Under the pieces are notes generated by a model, which was not told the origin of the DNA, ran no database searches, and worked only from the letters and a program-made list of their open reading frames with translations. From an uncultured Oscillospiraceae bacterium (GTDB taxonomy: Bacteria; Bacillota_A; Clostridia; Oscillospirales; Oscillospiraceae), in NCBI GenBank assembly GCA_900757695.1, contig CAAEOU010000139.1:1-19786 (forward strand): a stretch of DNA of 19,786 bases. Direction: 5' to 3'. Within the stretch, counting starts at the first letter, position 1. Each line of letters starts with the position of its first letter. Below are positions 9,883 to 16,173 of this stretch, piece after piece. A program made the translations under genes and the position numbers.

Positions 9883-10544
9883 CCCAATACCTCCTTTACG
9901 GTTCTGTAAATATCCTCATGAATATCATCAATCGCACGCATCACACCGTCTTGGGTACAGGCAATTCTTGCCCATCCAAAGCGCTCCGCCGCTTCGGATG
10001 CCGCCTGACGACACTGACGAAGATAGCCGTCATCCCGTTCATGGATATCGGCGCTTGTCCCCGTCTGTGCTTCCCTGCGGTGCATATTCCGCTCGGTAAG
10101 ATCTACCGGTACATCCAGATAAATCACCAGATCCGGCTTGGGCAGTTCCATCAATCTGTACTCGTAATCAAACAGCCAGTCAAAGAAGTCCAGTCGGCTC
10201 TGCCCTGTGAGCTTACTGCCCTGATGAACGGCATTGGAGGTGGTATAGCGATCCGCCAGCACCAGTCCCCCCTGCTCATAATATTTTCCCCAATCCTGCT
10301 TATAGGACGCATAGCGATCCACCGCATAGAAGGTCGAGGCCGCAAAGGCATTGACATCCGTGGGTTTCTGGCCAAAATCTCCCCGCAGGTATTCCCGGAT
10401 CAGCGCTGATGATTCCGCCTGATATCTGGGAAACTCGATTTTTCTGCAATCAATGTTCTCCCGTTGGAGCCGCTCCAGCAGCGCCGCCGTCTGGGTGGCC
10501 TTGCCGGAACCATCGGTTCCCTCCAACACGATCAGCTTTCCCAT
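9879..10544 (-). CDS. tmk: Thymidylate kinase
   Basis: Tmk phosphorylates dTMP to dTDP with ATP, an essential step to dTTP. The 221-residue protein has the P-loop GTDGSGKATQ at 9-18, the phosphate-binding FPRYQ segment (about 39-43) and the DRYTTSN motif typical of the family. A lid-like basic region follows (TERNMHRREAQTG), and the ending suits a NMP-kinase fold. The residue after the P-loop lysine is Ala16 rather than the usual Ser/Thr. The ATG at 10542-10544 has AAAGGA about nine bases before it. It lies four bases after the glycosyltransferase gene and overlaps the DJ-1 gene by four, so it is a middle gene of the operon. A related deoxynucleoside kinase role is possible but less likely. 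Confidence 0.92.
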   Translation of the reverse strand: MGKLIVLEGTDGSGKATQTAALLERLQRENIDCRKIEFPRYQAESSALIREYLRGDFGQKPTDVNAFAASTFYAVDRYASYKQDWGKYYEQGGLVLADRYTTSNAVHQGSKLTGQSRLDFFDWLFDYEYRLMELPKPDLVIYLDVPVDLTERNMHRREAQTGTSADIHERDDGYLRQCRQAASEAAERFGWARIACTQDGVMRAIDDIHEDIYRTVKEVLG

Positions 10545-10548
10545 GGTA

Positions 10549-11268
10549 TCATCCTTTCATCCGCCGAAGGGCCACACGCCAAAGGAATTTTGGAAGACGC
10601 ATCATGCGCCCGATTCGCTTTGGCTCCTGAAGCAGCCGATAGAGCCATTCCAGATTGCAGCGTATCATCCACTTGGGCGCACGCTTTACATTCCCGGCAA
10701 AGCCATCGAGACTGCCGCCAAGGCCAACCATCAGCCCAACATCCAGTTCCTCTCTGTGGTTCCACATAAACTGTTCCTGTTTCGGTGAACCAAGGCAAAC
10801 CAGCAGTACGTCCGGCTTTTTCTCGTTGATGGCCGCAATCACCGGCCCATCCTCTTTGAAATATCCATCTGCCATGCCGCAGATGGTGAGCTCCGGGTAT
10901 TTTTCATGGAGCTTGTCCGCTGCGGCTTCCGCAACGCCGGGCTTGCTGCCAAGGAAGTAAAAGCTTCTGTCCGTATGCTCCAGTGTTTTCATCAGATGCT
11001 CAATAAAATCAATACCGGCCACTTTTTCCTTGAGGGGAGTCCCCAGCATTTTGGATGCCAGCACCACACCCGCTCCGTCCGGTAAAATCAGATCCGCCTT
11101 GCAAACGATCTCCCTCAGCGCATCGTCATGCAGGGTCTCATAGACGATCTCTGCATTGGGCGTCACCGCATAGGCGGCGCCGGGCTTTTCCAGTAGGCGC
11201 TGAGCCGCCTGCATGGCTTCTTCCATTGTTATATTATCAAAGGGAACCCCCATGATCTCTATCCGCAT
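10549..11268 (-). CDS. WecG/TagA/CpsF family glycosyltransferase (GT26)
   Basis: A 239-residue GT26 enzyme. In this family TagA adds N-acetylmannosamine to undecaprenyl-PP-GlcNAc in wall teichoic acid linkage synthesis, and WecG adds ManNAcA for enterobacterial common antigen. The motifs YAVTPNAEIVYE, ILPDGAGVV, YFLGSKPGVAE, LVCLGSPKQEQFMW and GLGGSLDGFAG are all present. The C-terminus (WMIRCNLEWLYRLLQEPKRI onward) is the basic appendage that ties TagA to the membrane. The ATG at 11266-11268 has AAGGAG ten or so bases upstream. It is the first gene after the promoter at 11307-11335. No other teichoic acid genes are nearby, so the glycan it serves is unknown. Confidence 0.93.
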   Translation of the reverse strand: MRIEIMGVPFDNITMEEAMQAAQRLLEKPGAAYAVTPNAEIVYETLHDDALREIVCKADLILPDGAGVVLASKMLGTPLKEKVAGIDFIEHLMKTLEHTDRSFYFLGSKPGVAEAAADKLHEKYPELTICGMADGYFKEDGPVIAAINEKKPDVLLVCLGSPKQEQFMWNHREELDVGLMVGLGGSLDGFAGNVKRAPKWMIRCNLEWLYRLLQEPKRIGRMMRLPKFLWRVALRRMKG

Positions 11269-11306
11269 TGTTTCAGCTCCTTGTGATGTGCAGAGGTTTT
11301 CATGTT

Positions 11307-11335
11307 ATTGTAGCATATTTCCACTGCATTGTCTA
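11307..11335 (-). promoter_or_regulatory. Sigma-A promoter of the six-gene glycosyltransferase-tmk-mltG operon
   Basis: On the minus strand TAGACA (complement of 11330-11335) and TACAAT (complement of 11307-11312) are 17 bp apart. The predicted start near 11300 leaves a leader of about 30 nt before the glycosyltransferase ATG. No other convincing promoter was seen inside the operon. Confidence 0.75.
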
Positions 11336-11356
11336 TTTTTTTCCGTGCCTTTCCCG

Positions 11357-11397
11357 TATAAAAGCGGCGCAGCCATCCATGCCGCGCCGCTTTTATA
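11357..11397. terminator. Perfect 14-bp inverted repeat with 13-nt loop
   Basis: Arms 11357-11370 and 11384-11397 are exact complements (TATAAAAGCGGCGC and its reverse complement). The short A and T ends make it terminator-like on either strand. On the minus strand it could back up the terminator about 110 nt upstream and shield the operon promoter about 20 bp further on. It could also be a protein-binding palindrome. Confidence 0.6.
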
Positions 11398-11504
11398 ATT
11401 GTTAGGAAGGCATAGCCCGATGCAGGACTGTTACGGCCCAAAATCCGGTACAGGTCGTAGGTGCAACGGAATGCTTCAATGGCCGCTGGTGCCGCTCTGG
11501 CCAG

Positions 11505-11552
11505 AGAAAACAAAGATGGGTGCACTGCAATGCGTTTTGCAGCACACCCACC
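11505..11552 (-). terminator. Rho-independent terminator after the SLH surface protein
   Basis: Arms at 11515-11530 and 11537-11552 give a 16-bp stem including three G-U wobbles as minus-strand RNA. The tract TTTGTTTTCT follows immediately. It starts about 30 nt after the stop codon at 11583. Confidence 0.88.
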
Positions 11553-11582
11553 TTTCATCTAATTATGATCGGATGTATTTCA

Positions 11583-14500
11583 TTACTTCATGGCTCGGTA
11601 CAGGAACGCTGCACTTTGTGCCCGTGTGCACATATGATTCGGTGCAAACAAATCCAACTTTACGCCGTTGGTGATGCCATGTTCCACGGCCCACAGCACT
11701 GCATCATAATAATATGCGCCCTTCTTTACATCCGCAAAGGGATTGTCCACGTCAGAAGACTGAGGCTTTCCATAATACCGCCACAGGAACGTGACGCTCT
11801 GCCCTCTGGTGCAAATGCTGTCAGGTTCAAATGTTGTCTCCGAGGTACCGTTCGTGACACCCTGCTCCACAGCCCACAGCACTGCATCGTAGTAATAGGC
11901 CCCCTCTTTTACATCTACAAAGGGATTCACCGGGTTATTCGCCTTGGGCTCTCCCGCTGCACGCCACAGGAACGTGACCATCTGCCCACGGGTGCATCCC
12001 CGTGCGGGGCTGAACGTGGTGGTCGAGGTGCCCTCCGTGATGCCCCGCTCCAGTGCCCAGAGAACGCTGTCATAGAACCAGTCGCCCACCTTTACGTCCA
12101 CAAAGGGCATGTTCGGTTCCGGATCAGGCTCCGGGTCAGGTTCCGGGTCAGGCTTCGGGTCGGGTTCCGGGTCGGGCTTCGGGTCAGGTTCTGCATTCTT
12201 CTCCCACAAAGCCTTTATGCTCACATTCTCCGCAGGCATAACGCTGGGAACTGCCTTGTCCCAGCCCTTAAAGGTGTAGCCCTCTCTGGTGGGATTTGGG
12301 GGCGCCGTCACCTTGCTGCCGTAGCCCTGCGTGATGGCGCTTATCTTGCTGCCGCCATCGGTGTCAAAGGTGATGATGTACTGGTTCACCGTCCACTTTG
12401 CCGTAATCTTCATATTCTCTGCGGGCATATTGGCGGGGATATCCTGATCCCAGCCTGCAAAGGTATAGCCGGTCTTGGTGGGCGATGCCGGTGCAGTGAT
12501 ATCTGTGCCATACTTCTGAGTAATGGCATCGATTTTACTGCCGCCGTTGGTATCAAAAGAAATGGTATAGCTGTTGGCGCTCCAACGAGCCTTAACCGTG
12601 CGGCTTTCCGCCGGCATGGTACTGGGCAGATTCGTCCAGCCCACAAAGGTATAGCCGGTCTTGGTGGGTGCCGCCGGTGCAGTGATGGTGGTACCGTAAT
12701 CCTGCGTAATGGCAGCTACCTCGGTGCCGCCATCGGTATCAAAGGTAATGGTGTACTGGTTCACCGTCCACTTTGCCGTGATGGTCAGTGTGCCCTCATT
12801 CAATGTTTCTGGAATCTCCGTATCCCAGCCGTCAAAGGTGTAGCCCTCCCGCTCCGGGTCTGCCGGTCTCGTTACCGGGTCACCATAGTGGCCGGTAATG
12901 CTGTCAATGGCGGTTCCTCCTCCGGTAACAAATACAATGACGCCCTCATTGGCCGTCCACTGGGCTTTCAGCTCCAGACCGTCCGCCGGCATGGTCGATG
13001 GAAGCTCCGGCAGCCAGCCTGCAAAGGTATAGCCGGTCTTGGTAGGTGCCGCCGGTGCAGTGATTGCAGTTCCATAGTCCTGCGTAACGGCATTCACCGC
13101 AGTGCCGCCGTCGGTGTCAAAGGTAATGGTATACTGGTTGATATCCCACTGTGCATAGAGGGTCACAGCCCCTCCGGCCTCCGTGGTCAGGTTCTCTACC
13201 TGTGCCTGATCTTCATAGGCAGTCCCCGCTCCGTCTGCCTGTGTGTTCCAGCCGGTAAAGGTGTAGCCGGTACGGGTGAAGCCGCCTTCTGTCAGCGCCG
13301 CAGATGTATCATAGGTCAGCTCCAGTGCATCCATGGTTCCCTCCCCGCCATTGGGATCAAATACCAGCTTGTAGGTAATGGGCTTCCATGTTGCAGTAAT
13401 TTTCAAGTTCTCAGCCGGCATGGTGGTGGGAACTTCCTCGTCCCAGCCGTCAAAGATATAGCCCGTTTTGGTGGGAGCTGCCGGTGCGGTGATGGTGGTG
13501 CCGTAGTCCTGCGTAACGGCATCCACCGCAGTGCCGCCGTCCGGATCAAAGGTGATGGTGTACTGGTTGACGTTCCACTTTGCATAGAGCGTTACATTTC
13601 CAGATACCTTGTTAGCAGCAAAATCCCATTTCGTGTCCTCTGCAAAGTCAGGTGACGTATACCAGCCCTCCAGCGTATAGCCTTCTCTGGTCACGCCGGT
13701 AGGCTCCTCAACAGGGTATTCTTTATTGTTGCCGGGAGTAAAATACTGAAAATCTACCGCACTGCCGCCGTTGCTCTCAAAGCTGACAATCCATCTTTTC
13801 CGGAAAACCAGAACCTCTGCGTTGTTCTCTGTAGTAGCCACCCGATACACTGGCAAATAGGCGGTTTCTGCAGTATTCTGGTCGCAGCTGAAGATGCGGC
13901 TGTAATCCCGACCCTCCACCGCATTTTTGGCAAACGCAAGTTCGTCTTTCATTACGACGCTATTGTCGTTGTTTCGATAAAGCGCTGTCACACCGACTCT
14001 CGCCGTATCTTCCAAACCTTCTCCAATGCCAAAGCAAAAGTTAGGCGATAATTCCCAACTGAAGGAGCGAGTAGGCAGACGGTAGTTGTCCGCCGTATTG
14101 CCGATATACATCCCGGTGTTTTCGTCCTTCTCACCGTTCCGCACATTCCCAATAATCTGGATGTTACCGGACAGTTCAACCGGCACACTGGTGTTGTTTT
14201 GATAAACACCCCCGCCGAGGGATGCAGTATTGCCGGTAATGCTGCCGCCTGACAGAAGAACATTGGCGCAACCATTTACATACAGACCACCGCCGTTTAT
14301 AGCCTTATTTCCATAGATGCTGCCGCCGGTCATTTTGATGTCGGATGGTTCGCCTACCCACACTCCGCCGCCACTGCTGGCAGAATTTTCGTAAATGTTG
14401 CCAGCGTATAGGGTGAAGGAAGCCTTTTGCGAATTGTTAGAAGCAGATTTTGCATAGACACCGCCCCCGTAGGTAGCAACCTCTGCTGACACGCTGTTTC

Positions 14501-15119
14501 CATAAATGCTGCCGCCATACATCGTGAAGCTGCCTTCGTAGACGCACACGCCGCCGCCACCTGCATAGGAGGCGTTGGTAGTGTAGCTATTGTTGGCAAT
14601 TGCCCCAGCGTACATGGAAAAGGATGAATGCTCATCAGTTTTAGCATATACGTAAACGCCTCTTCCGTCTATTCCCTCCGCATGGGTAATTTTTCCGGAG
14701 TCCTGACAATCCGTCAGGCGAAATGTTTTGTTTCTGATATAAATTACATCGGAATAATAGCTGCTTTTCGTTGTTCTTACGATGTCATGACCATTGAGGC
14801 ACAGCACCACATCGTCTTTCAGCTCCCATCGTTTTTCAAGACTTACGTCTCCCGTCAGATAGTAATTTCCGGATGCGCTGGGCAACGAATTTGCAGCGGT
14901 ACTATCACTGCCGTTCTGCTCTTCCGCAAGCTGGTCTGTCCATGCGGTAAACTCGATTCGCTCCTCGTCCGTGTGATCCCCCACCTCGTGATGCGCTGCG
15001 CCGCAGATGCAGTGCGTATGGGTCGTACTCTCCTCGCTGTCCGCCGCCACCGCCATCGTTGGCAGCAGTGACAGGCACATAGACAGTGCAAGTATGATAC
15101 TGAAAAATCTGTTTTTCAT
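11583..15119 (-). CDS. Large secreted SLH-anchored surface protein with beta-helix and InlB-type repeats
   Basis: This 1178-residue protein appears to be exported and held on the wall by S-layer homology domains. A signal peptide covers about residues 1-26 (cleavage near MAVAA-DSEE). A His/Cys-rich segment HTHCICGAAHHEVGDH follows. Residues about 150-345 contain repeated GGGVYxxxG...GGSIYGN motifs, as in pectate-lyase-like right-handed beta-helices. About 442-974 hold eight InlB/Listeria-Bacteroides-type repeats (core ITFDTDGG...GYTFAGW...W). A PEPDPK-rich linker (about 976-1002) leads to three SLH domains ending at the C-terminus. Its promoter (15152-15180) carries phased repeats shared with the divergent LytTR-PAS gene. 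The ligand or substrate is unknown; a role in adhesion or carbohydrate contact is inference. A 12-residue-scale linker and long DNA repeats make it a likely site of length variation. Confidence 0.93.
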   Translation of the reverse strand: MKNRFFSIILALSMCLSLLPTMAVAADSEESTTHTHCICGAAHHEVGDHTDEERIEFTAWTDQLAEEQNGSDSTAANSLPSASGNYYLTGDVSLEKRWELKDDVVLCLNGHDIVRTTKSSYYSDVIYIRNKTFRLTDCQDSGKITHAEGIDGRGVYVYAKTDEHSSFSMYAGAIANNSYTTNASYAGGGGVCVYEGSFTMYGGSIYGNSVSAEVATYGGGVYAKSASNNSQKASFTLYAGNIYENSASSGGGVWVGEPSDIKMTGGSIYGNKAINGGGLYVNGCANVLLSGGSITGNTASLGGGVYQNNTSVPVELSGNIQIIGNVRNGEKDENTGMYIGNTADNYRLPTRSFSWELSPNFCFGIGEGLEDTARVGVTALYRNNDNSVVMKDELAFAKNAVEGRDYSRIFSCDQNTAETAYLPVYRVATTENNAEVLVFRKRWIVSFESNGGSAVDFQYFTPGNNKEYPVEEPTGVTREGYTLEGWYTSPDFAEDTKWDFAANKVSGNVTLYAKWNVNQYTITFDPDGGTAVDAVTQDYGTTITAPAAPTKTGYIFDGWDEEVPTTMPAENLKITATWKPITYKLVFDPNGGEGTMDALELTYDTSAALTEGGFTRTGYTFTGWNTQADGAGTAYEDQAQVENLTTEAGGAVTLYAQWDINQYTITFDTDGGTAVNAVTQDYGTAITAPAAPTKTGYTFAGWLPELPSTMPADGLELKAQWTANEGVIVFVTGGGTAIDSITGHYGDPVTRPADPEREGYTFDGWDTEIPETLNEGTLTITAKWTVNQYTITFDTDGGTEVAAITQDYGTTITAPAAPTKTGYTFVGWTNLPSTMPAESRTVKARWSANSYTISFDTNGGSKIDAITQKYGTDITAPASPTKTGYTFAGWDQDIPANMPAENMKITAKWTVNQYIITFDTDGGSKISAITQGYGSKVTAPPNPTREGYTFKGWDKAVPSVMPAENVSIKALWEKNAEPDPKPDPEPDPKPDPEPDPEPDPEPNMPFVDVKVGDWFYDSVLWALERGITEGTSTTTFSPARGCTRGQMVTFLWRAAGEPKANNPVNPFVDVKEGAYYYDAVLWAVEQGVTNGTSETTFEPDSICTRGQSVTFLWRYYGKPQSSDVDNPFADVKKGAYYYDAVLWAVEHGITNGVKLDLFAPNHMCTRAQSAAFLYRAMK
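12108..12193 (-). repeat. 12-bp tandem repeats encoding the PEPDPK linker
   Basis: About seven copies of a 12-bp unit (on the plus strand, ggytccgggtca-like) encode alternating Pro-Asp/Glu/Lys residues between the InlB-type repeats and the SLH domains. Slippage would be in frame and would change only the reach of the protein from the wall. Confidence 0.85.
12197..13796 (-). repeat. Eight tandem InlB-type repeat units inside the surface-protein gene
   Basis: Units of roughly 62-80 codons share the order ITFDxDGGT, ITAPAAPTKTGYTF, GW and a closing W. Copies 2, 4 and 6 are very alike at both protein and DNA level (the same TAPAAPTKTGY stretch recurs). This suggests recent duplication or gene conversion. 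Copies 1, 3 and 5 are the most divergent. Confidence 0.85.
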
Positions 15120-15151
15120 AGGTACACCTCCACAGATATATTGGTATCCCT

Positions 15152-15180
15152 ATCATAATGCAACTTTGCGCTGAATGCAA
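15152..15180 (-). promoter_or_regulatory. Promoter of the SLH surface-protein gene
   Basis: On the minus strand TTGCAT (complement of 15175-15180) and TATGAT (complement of 15152-15157) lie 17 bp apart. The predicted start near 15145 gives a leader of about 26 nt with GGAGG before the ATG. The innermost 21-bp-phased repeat overlaps the -35 and the spacer, so bound regulator would contact or block polymerase here. Confidence 0.7.
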
Positions 15181-15217
15181 TAGACCTTGCGCAAATCGAC
15201 ACGAACCTTGCGTGAAT
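15163..15217. promoter_or_regulatory. Three direct repeats at 21-bp spacing, probable LytTR operator array
   Basis: The core ACYTTGCGY starts at 15163, 15184 and 15205, exactly 21 bp (two helical turns) apart. Each copy is followed closely by an A-rich AAT. LytTR regulators such as AgrA bind 9-bp direct repeats separated by 12 bp, the same 21-bp period. The core fits the loose LytTR consensus at about seven of nine positions. The array sits between the surface-protein gene and the LytTR-PAS gene. No fourth copy was found one period out on either side. Confidence 0.75.
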
Positions 15218-15230
15218 AGCACATTTTTAA

Positions 15231-15259
15231 TTGCTTTCTGACGAAAACCGTGGTATCCT
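15231..15259 (+). promoter_or_regulatory. Promoter of the LytTR-PAS regulator gene
   Basis: TTGCTT at 15231-15236 and TATCCT at 15254-15259 are 17 bp apart. The predicted start near 15266 leaves a short leader with GGATGGAG before the ATG at 15289. The outer operator repeat (15205-15217) lies about 14 bp upstream of the -35, a position suited to activation. Confidence 0.6.
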
Positions 15260-15288
15260 GAAAGAAAAAGGCAGGATGGAGACATATC

Positions 15289-16092
15289 ATGAATCAAAAC
15301 AGCATTTCAGTGATCTCAAATCGCAGACACATTACGCTGCTTCCGGAGGACATTCTCTATATTCAGCTGATCGGACGCAAATCGGTGCTCCATGTCTCCG
15401 GTGGCAAGACCTATGAGACCTATACCACCATGGATGAACTGGCACAGGCGCTGGGCAGCAGCTTCATCCGCGCTGACCGTGCCTGTTTAGTGGCGGCAAA
15501 AGCCATCCACACCGTTGGGAAAAAGCTAGAACTGATCAACGGCGAGTCACTGGATTTCGCGCACCGCCGCAAGCGTGAAATCAAGGAGCAGCTCCGTAAC
15601 GGGCGGCGGCAAATTGTCCGGGAACTGTCCGGCAGCAACACCCCCGCCACATGGGAGGAATACCGGCGCTGCTACAGCAGCTTTGACCATGTTCCCTTTG
15701 CCTTTACGGACATCGAGATGGTATTCAGTGAAGAACGCTCTGCCGTAGACTGGATTTTTCGCTATGGCAATGAAGCGTTGGCTCTGTTGGAAAAGCTACC
15801 GCTGGAACAGCTCATCGACCACTCCTTCGGCAATATTTTCCCGAACATGGATACAAAATGGCTGCGTGTTTATGAACGTACTGCGCTATACGGCGAGACA
15901 CTAGAGATCGTGGACTACAGCCCGGAGATCGACACGAATTTGAAGATCATCTGCTTTCCCACCTTTCCGGGACACTGCGGCTGTATGCTGTTTCGTCTGT
16001 CAGCAATACAGTCTGTACTGGCAGGGAAAGAAGCGATATTCCCGGTGGAGGATGGTCATTTGCCACCCGGAAAAGCTCTGCCCGACATATGA
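15289..16092 (+). CDS. LytTR DNA-binding regulator with C-terminal PAS-like domain
   Basis: A 267-residue one-component regulator. Residues about 4-105 resemble the LytTR DNA-binding fold: ISVISNRRHITLLPEDILYI, then GRKSVLHVSGGKTYETYTTM, FIRADRACLVAAKAI and a basic end HRRKREIKEQL. Residues about 127-245 look like a PAS-type sensor: RYGNEALALLEKLPLEQLI, FGNIFPNMDTKWLRVYERTA, DYSPEIDTNLKI, then GHCGCMLF. Most LytTR proteins carry an N-terminal response-receiver domain; none is present here and the domain order is reversed. It probably senses a small molecule directly and binds the 21-bp repeats upstream of itself and of the divergent surface-protein gene. The ligand is unknown. Start chosen at the ATG at 15289, preceded by GGATGGAG. 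Confidence 0.88.
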   Translation: MNQNSISVISNRRHITLLPEDILYIQLIGRKSVLHVSGGKTYETYTTMDELAQALGSSFIRADRACLVAAKAIHTVGKKLELINGESLDFAHRRKREIKEQLRNGRRQIVRELSGSNTPATWEEYRRCYSSFDHVPFAFTDIEMVFSEERSAVDWIFRYGNEALALLEKLPLEQLIDHSFGNIFPNMDTKWLRVYERTALYGETLEIVDYSPEIDTNLKIICFPTFPGHCGCMLFRLSAIQSVLAGKEAIFPVEDGHLPPGKALPDI

Positions 16093-16126
16093 GCACGCCG
16101 TACCGGCAAACAGCAGGCCAAAAGTT

Positions 16127-16156
16127 AAGGGGAGCATCTAAGCTGATGCTCCCCTT
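16127..16156. terminator. Shared terminator between convergent LytTR-PAS and CmpB-family genes
   Basis: Arms 16127-16138 and 16145-16156 are perfect 12-bp complements with a 6-nt loop. The minus-strand transcript has AACTTTTGG after the stem, a modest U tract. The plus strand has none. It most likely ends the CmpB-family gene and may hold back read-through from the regulator gene. Confidence 0.7.
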
Positions 16157-16173
16157 CCACGGTTCTGTTACGC

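Larger units (their letters stand above)
11269..11582. other. Gene-free interval between the glycosyltransferase operon and the surface-protein gene
   Basis: These 314 bp hold the operon promoter (11307-11335), a perfect 14-bp inverted repeat (11357-11397) and the terminator of the surface-protein gene (11505-11552). The roughly 107 bp between the two hairpins shows no gene with a credible ribosome site. A 99-codon open frame crosses the interval on the minus strand but runs straight through both hairpins and the promoter. Confidence 0.7.

Noticed and set aside
11259..11558. 99-codon minus-strand frame between the surface-protein gene and the glycosyltransferase gene
   Set aside because: It runs through the terminator, the inverted repeat and the operon promoter, with no known motif, so it is not credible as a gene.
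11520..13655. 711-codon plus-strand open frame antisense to the surface-protein gene
   Set aside because: Its apparent internal repeats (GxGGCRRCSDxxxVxLRNG) are just the reverse reading of the InlB-type repeats. There is no start context or promoter.
12108..13796. CRISPR-like array
   Set aside because: The repeats are coding, in frame and of variable unit length, with no short identical repeats separated by unique spacers. No cas genes are present.
14905..15297. Minus-strand frame spanning the intergenic region at 15120-15288
   Set aside because: It overlaps the surface-protein signal peptide in another frame and would run through both promoters and the operator array.
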